Assembly: GCA_021014325.1 (NCBI GenBank)
Contig: CM037473.1
Coordinates: forward strand, 24,418,822-24,482,821
From: Plazaster borealis
Lineage: Eukaryota > Echinodermata > Asteroidea > Forcipulatida > Labidiasteridae
Direction: 5' to 3'
Length of the DNA: 64,000 nucleotides
The notes beneath the pieces are model-generated. The model was not told where the DNA came from and ran no database searches. It was given only the letters and a program-made list of their open reading frames with translations. Below, piece after piece: positions 1 to 11,489 of this stretch; positions within the stretch are counted from its first letter, which is position 1; each line of letters begins with the position of its first letter. The position numbers and the translations under genes are program-made.

Positions 1-267
1 AAGAAAATGGTGAAAGAAAAAACACCCTTGTTGTACAAATTTGTGTGCTTTCAGATAGGAATAAAAGGCTTCTTGCAAGAAGTCTTTTATTACTGAGAAA
101 TTTAGTTAGTGAGAAATTACCTCTTTCTCAAAAACTGCGTTACTTCAGAGGGAGTCGTTTCTCACAATGTTTTTTACTATCAACAGCTCTCCGTTGCTCG
201 TTACCAAGTCAGTTTTTATGTTAATATATATTTTGAGTAATTACCAAACGTGTACAGTGCCTTTAAA
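1..267. mobile_element. MITE family A, truncated by the window edge
   Basis: Matches the family A copies at 54296, 58862, 60071 and 62412: hexamer AACACCCTTG, a central hairpin near 66-95, and the terminus ATTACCAAACGTGTACAGTG then CCTTTAAA. Confidence 0.85.
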
Positions 268-370
268 GACCCGTCTAAATTTGATTGTTGGCCCTATCAT
301 CAAATAATTTACTCCACTGATTCGTGAAGTTATCAGTTCCGACATGTGCACGTAGTATCTTCCGTACACC
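265..370 (+). repeat. Dispersed ~100-bp repeat, copy 1
   Basis: A weakly conserved unit ending in TCAGTTCCGACATGTGCACG then TAGT. Related copies are at 748-860 and 1908-2015. Confidence 0.45.
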
Positions 371-574
371 TATTCGTCAAACTTACTCCGTATTTATTTT
401 TACATTTCACAACTTTATTCCGTATAAAGTTGTGCGTTACGCACTGCGTAGCGTTGAATTTCTTTTAGATTTCACCAAATAGAGCGAGAAACAATTTGGG
501 GGAAAACATGAAAATCTTCACCCAATAGGCCTATGTACCGCTATAGGCCTACACTTTCAAAGCTCTAACATTGT

Positions 575-742
575 ATTTTAGCTCGGACTCTGCGTCAGTT
601 TGTCCCATTTCCTGGCCAAATTTTGTCACACGGAAACCTGGTCACGCTGACACGGAAACCTGGTCACGCTGACCCAGAAATGGGTCAGGCCCCATAGGAC
701 CCGGATCCGGGTTAATTAAGACCCGGGAGTTTTTAAAGTGTA
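575..742. mobile_element. Small element of the GACCCAGAAATGGGTC family
   Basis: Contains the palindromic words GACCCAGAAATGGGTC and GGACCCGGATCCGGGT, and a 24-bp tandem duplication beginning CACGGAAACCTGGTCACG. Relatives are at 15055, 56506 and 56700. Confidence 0.5.
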
Positions 743-747
743 CCTCC

Positions 748-860
748 TTAAAAGATTTTGTGTTTGCGTTCGGCTCTTGCATCACCCATAAATTGCTCCA
801 ACCTGAATAGTACAAGGTTGATTAGTTCGGACATCTGCGCGTAATCCCCCCCCCCCCACA
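748..860 (+). repeat. Dispersed ~100-bp repeat, copy 2
   Basis: Shares GCATCAC, CAACCTGAAT and GACATCTGCGCGTA with 1908-2015. It ends in a run of 13 C before the next element. Confidence 0.55.
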
Positions 861-877
861 TACCAATTGTTCTACCT

Positions 878-1103
878 ACACTGCAAAAACTGGGGTGTTA
901 AAATCGACACCATGGGTGTTGTCACATACGCCGAACAGAGAATCAAAATTAACATCATTAGGGTGTTAAAATAACACCAATGTAATTGTTTTTGCAGAAA
1001 TTAGTGTTATTTTAACACCCTATGGTGTACATTTTAATTCTTTTGTGGGTCTATATGTGACAACACCCATGGTGTCAATTTAACACCCCAGTTTTTGCAG
1101 TGT
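878..1103. mobile_element. Inverted-repeat MITE, 226 bp
   Basis: Termini ACACTGCAAAAACTGGGGTG and its inverse. The arms (TGTTAAAAT...ACACCCATGGTGT) fold along nearly the full length. CACTG termini suggest a CMC-type transposon, but no clear target duplication was found. Confidence 0.75.
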
Positions 1104-1461
1104 GCGTTTTTGTTTTTATGTTTTACATTTTAAGTATTTGATTTATTCCGTATAACGTATTTATTACGTGTTACGCACTATATACGTATGAGCTCGCTGA
1201 ACGTTCTTTTATATTTCAGAAAAGATAGTGGGATACATTGTGGAAATAAAAACCTCAAATTCAATTCAATTCAATATTTTATTAGTTATGTTTAATTATT
1301 AGTTATACATGAAATTCCTTTCCCTTCCGTGACAAGTGTGTATAAAAATACATAAAACAAAATGTAGACAAATCCCTCTATACATTACAATTAAAGGTGT
1401 TTCAAATTATTACAAAATTACAAAATGCAGAGAGGAGACAGTAACACAATACAAACCTTAA

Positions 1462-1925
1462 CTAAAACAAAACCCCTAAACAACTAAAATGTTAAATACA
1501 AACACAGACTGCAATATACACAAGTCCACCTCCCCTTCCTATAAGTAAAAAACTACCTCTCCTGCCTACCAATAGTAGACACGCTAGCTGCTTTAAAGAT
1601 CCGTGTTTGATTTTGTTTACTAAAACAAAACCCAAACAACTAAAATTTTAAATACAAACACAGACTGCAATATACACAAGTCCACCTCCCCTTCCTATAA
1701 GTTAAAAACTATCTCTCCTGCCCACCTATAGTAGACCGCTAGCTGCTTAAAGATCCGCGTTTGATGTTGTTTACTAAACAAAAACAAAAACAACTAAAAT
1801 TTTAAATACAAACACAGACTGCAATATACACAAGTCCATCCCTTCCTATAAGTTAAAAACTACCGGTATCTCTCCTGCCCACCTATAGACCGCTAGCTGC
1901 TTTAAGGATCCGTGTTTGATTTTGT
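1462..1925 (+). repeat. Three-copy tandem repeat of ~155 bp
   Basis: Units start at 1462, 1620 and 1774. Each contains CAAACACAGACTGCAATATA and CGCTAGCTGCTT. No coding content seen. Confidence 0.85.
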
Positions 1926-2015
1926 GCCGCATCACTAATAATTTGCTTCAACCTGAATGGTGCAAGGACTATCAGTTTGGACATCTGCACGTAGTTTCTC
2001 CCCCTTCACATCCTT
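1908..2015 (+). repeat. Dispersed ~100-bp repeat, copy 3
   Basis: Follows the triplicated unit and repeats the segment at 748-860 (CAACCTGAATGGTGCAAGG, GACATCTGCACGTAGT). Confidence 0.55.
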
Positions 2016-2409
2016 CCCGACTCGTATTAGCGCAAGGTGTCTACGTCAGACCCAACCTTTAAATACGCAGGTGCGTCTCATTAGGGCTTGTTTCTAGTTG
2101 TTTGTTTATCCATGTATTTCCTACATTCATCTCATAGAAGGCGCATCTTTGAACGGATAATGAACCCTTGGAAAGATAATGAAGTGCATTCAGTGGGTGC
2201 ATATAGAACATTCTCGATTTTAAGTGATGTTGGAAGCTCTGCATGGGGGTGTGAATAAGAAGAAGTAACGATTTTTAGTAAATTTTGCGGGTACATAAGA
2301 ATAATCTCTTTTTGAAGGAGTTTCGGCTATGGGAGTCGTTTAAAACAGTGCGCCATGCTATAGGTAATGATACTAATAATGATAGTTAACAACAATAAAT
2401 ATAAGTATT

Positions 2410-3430
2410 TATTTAGCGCCAAAATTCGCCTATAAAGACGCCGAATTCTGCGCTTACGATCACCATTCTCCGCTTACTGTGCAAGTGCCGAATTTCTACG
2501 CTATCTGTGTAAGCAAAGAATACCTAGTAAAGTGGAGGACAAGCAAACATTCCCTGCCAACCCGTGAAATACGCTTGACGTGCACACCATGGCGTATCGC
2601 CTGAACGTATGCCGACGTATACACAAAATAGTTCGAAAATTGTCAAAGTCCAAGAACGTCCAACTTCCCAACGAATTGCATCGGAAAAGTCGACATCGGT
2701 GTTGGGCAGGACGTATCCATAGTGTATCCTTAGCGTATTGAACGTATACATAGCGTATGACTCATGTATTGATAGCGTATCACTAACTTATAACAAAGTT
2801 ATGACAGTGTATCACAGCGTATGCGAGCGTATGAGTAACGTGTGCTTAACGCATTCGTAGCATTTGTCTGCCGTGTTCAACGTATCCTCAGCGTACTCGG
2901 CGTACAACAAACACGTGACCTATGCCGCTGTAGAACGTATAAATACCGCTCCGATCTCAAGCACATCATTCCCGCCGATGTCAACAAGCATTCAACATGC
3001 CGACGTACATCAACGTATACCAACCTACGAGTAACGTTCCGCTAACGTATGTCAGCGTATGTCAACGTATGTCAACGTATGTCTAACGTACCACGAACTT
3101 ACGGGAACTTATGCAGAACTTATGTAGCACACGTTTAGTACGCCGAGAAATTTTGAACATGCTCAATAATTTTTCGCGGGCTCGATGTGTTCAAAATTTT
3201 AACAGCGTATCACAGCGTGCTCTTTACGTAAACGACGTATCCCCAACTTACCCCAAACTTATATCAGCGTGCACCAACGTACACCAACGTATTTTCGATA
3301 TTTCGCATACGTTGGCATACATTCAGGCGATACGCCATGGTGTGACAGGCCCATAAGCGCGGAATTCACTGCTTCCGTATAAGCGCCGATTCTTTGCTTA
3401 CGGTAAGCAGAGCCATGAAATTTGGCCCTG
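2410..3430. mobile_element. Inverted-repeat element with CGTAT-rich core
   Basis: Outer parts are inverted copies: CACCATGGCGTATCGCCTGA at 2585 and its inverse near 3330, with GCTTAC and GCCGAATTC words further out. The interior is an irregular array of AACGTATGTC-like words (2540-3310). No transposase seen, so non-autonomous. The small ORFs inside look incidental. Confidence 0.6.
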
Positions 3431-3889
3431 TTCTTTGTCGCAGGCTTCCAGATGTCTTGCTGACAGCCTGTGCTAGGTTCTGAGGTTTCCAGCACCCTCC
3501 CCCCACCAATCAAACTAATTGGCTTACCAGGGAGCCAGTATTTAGTGGTTACTCCCACACTTAAGGATTTTAATTTAGTGAAACGGTTGTGCTGATGGCC
3601 CTATCTAATCGAATGTCACAGTGTTTCTAACTGTAAATAACACTTGAGTTACTGTGATTATCTTAAACTGTTTAGCGAGCAAGGTTTTCTCCTCATAAAA
3701 TTGCACTATATACTATCCAAGTATTAGGCGAGATCGTGCAAGTGATGGAACTTTTTGGGGAACCAGGTGTTCCTATGTGCATTAAATCATCCTAAGTGCG
3801 CACTTGAATGGACCGGTCCTAACGTTCGAATCGGTAGTGACTTACTACATAGCCTAGCTATTATTACTATACCTCGTTAATGGCGAGAG

Positions 3890-4165
3890 CCGAATTCTCA
3901 CTACTGGGCCCAATTGTATGGCTCTGCTTACCTTAAGCAAAGAATCAGCACTTATGGAAGCAGGGTATTCCTCGCTTACGTCAAGCGTATTTCACAGGTT
4001 AGCAGGAAAAGTTTGCTTGTGCGCGTGCGTACTCCACGTATACTAGGCATTCTTCGTTTACACTAGCTAGCGCAAAAATTCAGCCCTTGCCCTGTAAGCG
4101 AGCAATGGTGATCGTAAGCGCAGAATTCGGCAGTAAGCAGAGCCATGAAATTCGGCCCAGGTCAC
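3890..4165. mobile_element. Partial copy of the CGTAT-type inverted-repeat element
   Basis: Shares GGCTCTGCTTACC, AAGCAAAGAATC and ACGTCAAGCGTATTTCAC (inverse at 2564) with the element at 2410-3430, and ends in AGCAGAGCCATGAAATTCGG like its right end. Confidence 0.6.
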
Positions 4166-4537
4166 GTCCATTCACTATTACGTGTCTGGTGTTAGTGTTG
4201 CTGTTTACCAAGCACGCGCGCTGGTATTTACGCACAGGGTAAATACGCATGTAGACTGTCGCATGTGCAACATACACGCATAGGATAAATACGCATGCGT
4301 AGTAGACTATCACGCGTGCAAAAGTCTATTACGCATGCGCTTTATGAAGCAATCGTGGAACTTTCGCACGGGTGTAGTATATTAACGCGCAAACATGAAG
4401 GAAGGAACTAGAGAAGTATGAGGTAAAGCAAAACAAATATAACGTGTTTTTTTCGGGTATTTTTCAATTATGACCTTCCTTTTATACGTGCAAATCTGTG
4501 AACATATGTTTTCGATCCTACCAATGTTGTGTACTGC

Positions 4538-4921
4538 CTTTAAAGGGTCTGTATAGGCCTATCGTTTAATAATGACCCTAAAAGTATATAATGGCAATAC
4601 AAACTTACTTGGTAAGAAGTACAGCAGCTTTGGATAGTATGATGCATTTTGAGAAACTTTTCACTTTAGAAGAACCGCGGTTATGGAAAAAGATGTAACT
4701 TTTTATCCCCCAAAACTTGAATCTGAGAAGCGTTACTAACAGTAACGTTTCTCAGATTGTGTATTCCAACTGCAGATTATTCTTCCTGCGTGGACATAAC
4801 CGTTCCATATTTTCGGCAACATCTAAAAAACGCTACCACATTTTAAAATGAAATTTTCACAGGTTGGTTTTATGGTATATAGGCTGGTTCCAATTACCAA
4901 ACGTATACAATCCCTTTAAAG
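4538..4921. mobile_element. MITE family B
   Basis: TTAA-bounded. Starts TTTAAAGGGTCTGTATAGG and ends ACGTATACAATCCCTTTAAA. An internal hairpin (AATCTGAGAAGCGTTAC and inverse) lies at 4722-4759. Confidence 0.85.
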
Positions 4922-4960
4922 ATTTTCTACGACCAAGTTTATTTGTGTGTGTTCATGTAA

Positions 4961-5255
4961 GTCACCGTGGTCAAGTGGTTAGACTGCAGGACGTGCAGTC
5001 ACAAGGTTGTTGGTTCGAATCCAAGCTAACCTCTAGTTTCACAATGACAAGAATAAGTATTGTCGTCTAGTTCTGAATCACAATTTACAGATTTTTTTTG
5101 TGCAATTTATAAACATAGACGTTAAACCAATGTTTGTATGAGAGAGAGATTGTCAGCTTGGCATTTATATTCCCCTGTGGGAGCTTTGCCGAGTTCCCTT
5201 GTTGGGAAGATTATCCAAACAAACAAACAAACAGCCCAACAAACAAACAAACAAT
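4961..5255 (+). mobile_element. tRNA-derived SINE with AAAC tail
   Basis: A tRNA-like head at 4961-5030 has an A box TGGTCAAGTGG and a perfect B box GGTTCGAATCC (5012-5022). The anticodon loop lacks U33, so it is not a functional tRNA. The body ends in (AAAC)n at 5217-5255. Confidence 0.7.
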
Positions 5256-5691
5256 AATTAAAAAGTACACATAGTCTAAATGACATTTTGTCCAGCTTGC
5301 AAGAACACGTCACAAGTGACTTATTCGGTTTGTTATTTTACGTGTGGGGTCTTCTGTCTGACATGTTATTCTCTCTCACTATGGCTCGTAAAGTACTCAC
5401 GGAAACTGTCTGTCACTTACTACAACTATTTTGCATTAGTTTATAGTCTTCTAGTTTTACTCGCCGGGGGTGATTCGTGTCAAATTTGTTTTTTATGTTT
5501 TCGGATATCTCGCATGTTTTTTTCCCTTTCACCTCGTTCGTCATGAGACAATTGGAGTTAACTAGGAGGCAATAACCTTAGTGGTTAATTCTTACTGATT
5601 TTGCGTTCATATTATACATGGACGCTCTTGTGCAATCGGTTTGAGTTGCTTCGTCTCTTGAGTGAACGCTGTCTCACAGTGCATTAATTCC

Positions 5692-5715
5692 TTTCTATAT
5701 TTATCGTCTTCTACA
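5692..5715 (+). promoter_or_regulatory. Candidate 3' splice site for the receptor 5' UTR
   Basis: A pyrimidine-rich stretch ends in TTCTACAG, so a non-coding upstream exon may join a last exon that holds the whole receptor ORF. The short interval 5716-5979 would then be 5' UTR. Inference from sequence only. Confidence 0.35.
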
Positions 5716-5847
5716 GGATTTTCACCCACGTGGGAAATTATGGCCGTCGTTCAGTGCTGTAAGCTACCACGTACCACTCTTCACCGGCCGGCCCCAAGTG
5801 TATCAGTCTGACATGAACTCTTCTCCAGGATGATAGAGGGGACAAAA

Positions 5848-5956
5848 ATGAAATAAAACCTCGCTTATTTGAAGTCTCCATCGCGCATTAAACCAGCATG
5901 TGAGATTTGTAGCAAGATTTTAAGTGCATGCCGCAAGAGGAGCGGCAATGCATTAA
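5848..5956 (+). promoter_or_regulatory. Upstream mini-ORFs in the receptor leader
   Basis: Two minimal ORFs precede the receptor start: ATG AAA TAA at 5848-5856 and ATG CAT TAA at 5948-5956. A third upstream ATG at 5928 opens an out-of-frame ORF that overlaps the receptor start. If the leader is transcribed, these could lower translation of the receptor. Confidence 0.35.
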
Positions 5957-5979
5957 AACACCGAGAAGCTTTAACTCTA

Positions 5980-7122
5980 ATGGGATTACTACTAGTAGAT
6001 ACTGGTCTCGGGTCCTCCACATTCGCCGGGATGTCTTCAACAAGTCCGTACCTTGTGAATGTTACGCCGTCGGCCGCAACTCCGGCCAGGGCCGTGGACT
6101 CTGCTGCTACCACAGTCGTCCAGATCTCAACGCTGATGGTGATTTTTATCGCCGCTTTCCTCGGTAACGGGGTGATATTTCTTGTCTTTGTGCGCAAGCC
6201 GTCGCTGCTGTCCGTCTCCAATCGGTTTATTTTACACCTTGCAGTGTGTAACTTCTTGATGTGTGTTGTAGTGATGCCACCTGTTCTGGTATCAGTTATC
6301 TCAACGGATTGGATGCTGTCTCCGGACAGCTGTGCTGCAACTGGATTCTTGAACGTCCTCCTCTTTGCAGCCATTATTTTAACGTTAGTCATGATAACGG
6401 TGGACCGTTACGTAGCCGTCATCTTACCGTTACTCTACTATACCTATATGACGACAAAACGAGCGGCCGTTATGATCGTAGTCGTGTGGATGCTAGCTCT
6501 GACATTCGCCCTCCCGCCAGTTCTTGGTTGGAACTCTGTGACATACCATCCCCATCGTTTCATCTGCACCGTGGCCGTACCGACTGGGGACGCTTCGGCA
6601 AACGATGGCTATGAGATATTCCTCATGGTCGGTGGGTTCGCTATCCCACTTACCTCAATTGCTTTCATGTACGGCCGGATGTACTTTGCAGCTAGGGACC
6701 TCCTCGCACGCGACCGGCACCGTTGGTTCCGGGTGCCCTCATCGGACAGAACTGGTTCCAGCCCGACTAGTTGCGCTCCATTCCGGAGACCTCGGGGTTT
6801 CACGAGTGGAGGTATCAAGAAGATTTTACAGGTCCACATTGGAGACGAGTGGAGGACGGCCGTGACCGCCCTGATGGTCATGTTCAGTTTTGTCATTTCG
6901 TGGTTGCCGTATTACGTCGTCAGCTTCGTGGAGGTAGCACTAAACAGACATGTGTCACCTTTTTGGGAGTGGCTCCCCCTGTGGTTGGCTTTCTCGAGCT
7001 GTGCGTTTAACCCGTACGTGTACGTATTCCGGAGTGCGTCCATGCGACACCACGCGTTGTCGTTAGTGGGCGTGCATCGACGTGGTACCAAGGACGCGAG
7101 ATTTTTCATCGAGGCTTCTTAA
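5980..7122 (+). CDS. Rhodopsin-family (class A) GPCR, GPR161-like, intronless
   Basis: Seven-transmembrane receptor predicted at the plasma or ciliary membrane; ligand unknown. The frame is closed upstream by TAA at 5854 and the first in-frame ATG is 5980 (380 residues). The ATG at 6031 has G at -3 and is an equally good start (363 residues). Numbering from 5980: GN of TM1 at 62-63; TM2 LAVCN, with Asn91 where most family members have Asp2.50; Cys118 at the top of TM3 and Cys196 in loop 2 for the usual disulfide; intact DRY at 142-144; TM4 ends in LPPVLGW; TM6 has SWLP (307-310) instead of CWxP; TM7 has NPYVY (344-348). An NVT glycosylation sequon lies in the N-terminus and the C-tail is only about 30 residues. 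The SNRF...NF stretch of TM2 and the ALPPVLGW block resemble vertebrate GPR161, which as I recall also lacks Asp2.50. GPR161 itself has a long regulated tail, so this is a GPR161-like receptor, not a proven orthologue. The CDS is clearly more GC-rich than its flanks. Confidence 0.9.
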   Translation: MGLLLVDTGLGSSTFAGMSSTSPYLVNVTPSAATPARAVDSAATTVVQISTLMVIFIAAFLGNGVIFLVFVRKPSLLSVSNRFILHLAVCNFLMCVVVMPPVLVSVISTDWMLSPDSCAATGFLNVLLFAAIILTLVMITVDRYVAVILPLLYYTYMTTKRAAVMIVVVWMLALTFALPPVLGWNSVTYHPHRFICTVAVPTGDASANDGYEIFLMVGGFAIPLTSIAFMYGRMYFAARDLLARDRHRWFRVPSSDRTGSSPTSCAPFRRPRGFTSGGIKKILQVHIGDEWRTAVTALMVMFSFVISWLPYYVVSFVEVALNRHVSPFWEWLPLWLAFSSCAFNPYVYVFRSASMRHHALSLVGVHRRGTKDARFFIEAS

Positions 7123-9060
7123 ACATCGGCTCCTTTAGTTCTGGATGGTAATCCACACTAAAGAAATCTTGGAGACATGCAGAGAAATTCGGCTGAAACG
7201 TCGAAAACTGTTGTTATACTCCTGCAAACATTGAAAAAAGGACTCAAATGCTTCTTACTGGGACAGGTATTTCAAACTACCGTAAACAATGGAAGAGACT
7301 AATCATAATTTAGCGGGATGTAGTCACTCGATGTTTATACAAACCGAGTAAGGAAGGATAAATAGTTAGGCAACTTGTTTTGAGTTGGACACTTTAACTA
7401 TACATTACGGTGAAGGCGGGGAACCTGACCCTAACATGGCTGTACTGTGACGGTTTCAATCGTCAACAATCAATCACTCATCAAATGGTCAGGTATATTT
7501 TGTAACATTCAGGAACTCGAGAGATTATACGTGACGGCGTTTTTTTTTAAAGCCCAACCATTAGCCTTTTTGAGATATAATATATGGACTCCTATATATA
7601 AGAGCACTCTTCGATTTGGGCGACGACAAAATAGATTTACTCAATCCAAAATGGTGCCCTTGTAATGTGTCCACCCTATCTCAAAAATGCTAAAGGTTGA
7701 CAGTTTGACAGGAAAAGACATTGAATTTTGAACTTTTTAGGAAAAGCCATTTTAACGCTTACATTAAACTGTTTAGTGGGCTATTAGTGGATTAAATTCC
7801 TCTTTAGTTTTCAAAATATGTTCGTCCCCCTTGTATTCTTACCGAACTGGTTTATGGGCTGAAGTTATTGGCGGTATTTTTGCTGAACGATCACTATTCT
7901 CCATTTAGCCTACATCTGACTTTTTGCACGAAGAAATCTCAGGGGCCGTCCAAGGTGGTCAAAGAGTACAGGAAGTTGATTCAGAGTCAGTGTACAACTT
8001 TAAGGTGTTTAAGATGTTGACATTTGAAAATATTACTTTAACAAATCTCACCTGCTAATACCAACATACTGCAATCTATTTAACATTGTTAGTTTATTTT
8101 AATTAATTAATTGATTGATTTATTTATTTGTTTTTCGGGGGAGGGGGTGGGGGGGGGGTTAATGCTTTGTTTTTAACCGGTAGTTTAAAAGATAAACTTC
8201 TGGGTAGAAAAGATCCTTTAAAGTTGAAAGAACAATCAATTTTGATCACAGTTCAGTATAGAAGTTGACGATAATATTAGTAAGACTTTTGGCAGACACA
8301 TTGGTTAAGAGACGTTGGCGATTTATTCTATTCATTTATTAAAGTTGTATTTTTCACGAATCTCCTTGAATTCACCTGAGAAGACAAACCGCTCCGGGGG
8401 GCACTTTAGATGCAGGTAGATTCATCCAGTGACTACCCGCGATACCACAAAGGAATTGGGCCTGTTGTCGTCCGTTGTAATTTAACCATCATAAACACCC
8501 ATTCTATGTAGTGTCACTTAATATTTTGGGCAACAAATAAAGGTCGACATAAAATATTTCTCGCCTTTATCTTTCAACCACTGATAAAGAGGATGTAAGA
8601 CTGTAAACAGAATTAACTGTGCTGTGCGGTGTTTTGGGATTATCCCTTATATACAGTGAAAGCGTTCCCAGTTGAGCCTTCTGTGATGTTGTGACGAGTT
8701 TATGCACGCCTCCACGATTTCCCAAATCGAATTCTGTGCCATTTCCCTAGATTGAATAGGCCTACTTTGTGAATCAAACCAAGCGCGGGCTGCAGCTTTT
8801 GATGGAAACCAAGTTGCACTGCGTGTTTAAAGTGGATATCGAAAGCTCCTATGGTTTATTCGAGGCTCAGCGTACGCGGGAAATCTTTCTTCATGCACGA
8901 TGAGGAAAAACTATGGTTGATCAAATTTGTGATGGCCCATCGGCCAGTGGGGGGGGGGGGACCACTCTAGAAAGTGTGTTTTTGCATATTGGTAACGCCA
9001 ATCATTGCTTACAAAACAATTAATTTCAAACTAGATAATGTATTCTTTGGGAGCGTCCGG
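7123..9060. other. No gene recognised
   Basis: AT-rich DNA after the receptor gene, with G runs at 8138-8159 and 8949-8960. The first part may be receptor 3' UTR. AATAAAGG occurs only at about 8536. Confidence 0.5.
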
Positions 9061-9064
9061 TTAG

Positions 9065-9426
9065 TTAAAGGCATTGTACACGTTTGGTAATTACTCAAAA
9101 TGTATGTTGGCATAAAAACGTATGGTAACGAGCAACGGAGAGCTGTTGATAGTATAAAACATTGTGAGAAACGACTCCCTCTGAAGTAACGTAGTTTTTG
9201 AGAAAGCGGTAATTTCTCACTAAAATATTAAAATACTTCAGGCCAGAAGCCTTTTTTAGGCATCTGAAAGCACACAAATTTGTATAAGGGTGTTTTTTTT
9301 CTTTCATCATTTTCTTCGATGGCTAATTGAGCCCAAATTTTAACAGGCTTGTTATTTTATGCATATGTTGGGATACACCAAGTCAGAATACTGGTCTTTG
9401 ACAATTAATAAACGTGTCCAGTGCCG
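9065..9426. mobile_element. MITE family A
   Basis: Starts TTAAAGGCATTGTACACG and ends ACGTGTCCAGTGCCGTAA. The central hairpin is diverged (CTTCAGGCCAGAAGCC). Confidence 0.85.
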
Positions 9427-9914
9427 TAAGGTGATACGTCTCTATACACTCTGAATCTATAGGTTGAATTCACACTAAAGAGTGCGGTCAGTGACAACTC
9501 TATAAAAGTTAGATTTAACAAAATGAACAAGTTAAATTAACATTGTTTAAGTAAAAATCTAACATAAATGTTTATAACTCCTTTTTAATCAGATGAATTT
9601 AACTTTACAAAGAGTTCTCCGTCACCGAACTCTTTTAAAGTGTTGAAATTAACAATTAGTTTTTAGAGTGTATTATGTCAAAGTTAAAAACGACTCAAAC
9701 CGATATTGATATACGAACAATATCCATACATAATTATATAATATCAATAACAAAATAGCCATGGCTTTATAGATATTAATATATTGTGCACAATCGGAAA
9801 TCGGTGACTGTTACATGAGAGTAAACTTGTTTACATATTTTTAATAGTTGCTTAATATCTTAAACTTATTGCATGATATGCCACTTCCTTTTAAAATGAA
9901 CATCCAAAGGTTAT

Positions 9915-10110
9915 ATTCCTAGAGTCGCGCTCAGAATATTGACGCGGAGAAGGGTCCATATGGGCTTACCCATTTCCGAATCAGCGTGACCCGATTTCTA
10001 GGTCAACGTGATCCCAAACACTGTGTTGTCCTTCCAAAAGGGTCTCAAGACTTACCTGTTCTCCAATTTGTAGCTGGTTGTCCCCCATTACTTTTGCCTT
10101 TCCCCCTTAA
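9915..10110. repeat. Possible diverged GACCC/GGGTC element
   Basis: Contains CAGCGTGACCCGATTTCTAG and GGTCAACGTGATCCC, similar to the family at 575-742. The boundaries are unclear. Confidence 0.3.
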
Positions 10111-10469
10111 GCGCTACCGGTATATAAATCCAGTTATTATTGTTATTTAATCATAAACCTGGATCAGTAACGTGTATATTACTCCGATTCCAGTAATTGT
10201 GCATTGACTATACGTACATTATTACAGTATTACTTACGGGTATCTTTTTACAAAATGTTACACTTATACACAGACAGTATACGACATTGTAAAAGGTTCG
10301 TTAAAAATTGGTTATTTTGGTGAGGTATTCACGGTTGATTCATGCGTATACGGTGCATTGTTTACGCCACCCGTATTTTTTTACGATAATTGTTTGGTAC
10401 CGATGCTGCAGGTTTAATCGCCGTAAGAATTGCTGATATTTCAAACTGTGTTGCCTTTGAGGGTTAGGC

Positions 10470-10925
10470 TGAAAAGCGTTGAGAGCGTTTAAATCACTAC
10501 AAAGGGCGTTCATATCACTACCGAGCGCAGGTCAAATCAGTACGGTGTCGAGAACGTTAAAATCAACACAAAGACCGGCAAATAATTAACGAGAGTCTCA
10601 TCAGTGTTGAAAACGTTCAAATCTGAGAGCGTTTAAATCAATACAGAGATCGTTCAAATCAGCAGTAATGGTGTTCAAATCAGTACTGAGAGCGTTCAAG
10701 AGAACGTTTAAATATGTACAAAGAGTGTTTAAATCAGCAGTAATAGCGTTCAAATCAGTACTGGGAGCGTTCAAATCGGTACCGAGAGCGTTCAAATAAG
10801 TTGTGAGACTGTATTTGTGAGTACCGAGAGCGTTCAAATAAACAGTGAAGGCGTTCAAATCAGGACAGGGAGCGTTCGAAGCAGTACTGACAACGTTCAA
10901 ATCAGTTATGAGAGCGTTCAGACAC
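10470..10925. repeat. 21-bp minisatellite
   Basis: Degenerate repeats of CGTTCAAATCAGTACTGAGAG. Because 21 is a multiple of 3, both strands carry short repetitive ORFs: minus 10601-10900 with a TDLNALS period and plus 10817-10999 with SVQI repeats. No start context or domain supports a gene. Confidence 0.8.
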
Positions 10926-11489
10926 TAATTCCAGACCAACGAATAGATTGGGGATTTGATCGAATTGAAGTTGAGGCGTACACAATTGGTGAAGTATAAC
11001 TATTATTCATACATAATTCATCTTGATCTACACCCATAATTTGTGAAAAGTTATTAAGACACCGACGGCCATTATTATTGATTATACAAATGTAAGAAGA
11101 GAATTGCTTGGGGAACATTTTATTGTTTTAGCAGCACTCTTTATACAGGCTACCCTTTGGATGTTATAGTCAACAATATTATGAAGAAATACATTTCTCG
11201 AAATTACTTTTAGCACCACTTTAGAATATTGTTCTTACAAGACAAGACAATATAATATTAGTTTGATGTATAATTGTGTCTACACGATGATATCATACCA
11301 ATTGCACAGAAATTTAGATTTAATTTTATGTAAAATATTCTTATATGAGACTGCGGAGTATCTCTCTACTAAAACATACGAATCTTAAGTAACATAATTG
11401 AGTAATTAAATAAACGTCCCCAATTCTTTTTAGGTTATTGCCCTTGTTGCAGTGCCACTTTATACCATCAATCACTAACTACTAAATTG

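Noticed and set aside
4961..5030. Functional tRNA gene
   Set aside because: Good A and B boxes but no U33, and a SINE body with an AAAC tail follows.
5869..5979. Receptor start at TTG 5869
   Set aside because: A non-ATG start is unlikely in an animal gene; ATGs at 5980 and 6031 are available.
5865..6392. 175-codon ORF on the minus strand
   Set aside because: Antisense shadow of the receptor gene, whose frame has clear transmembrane motifs.
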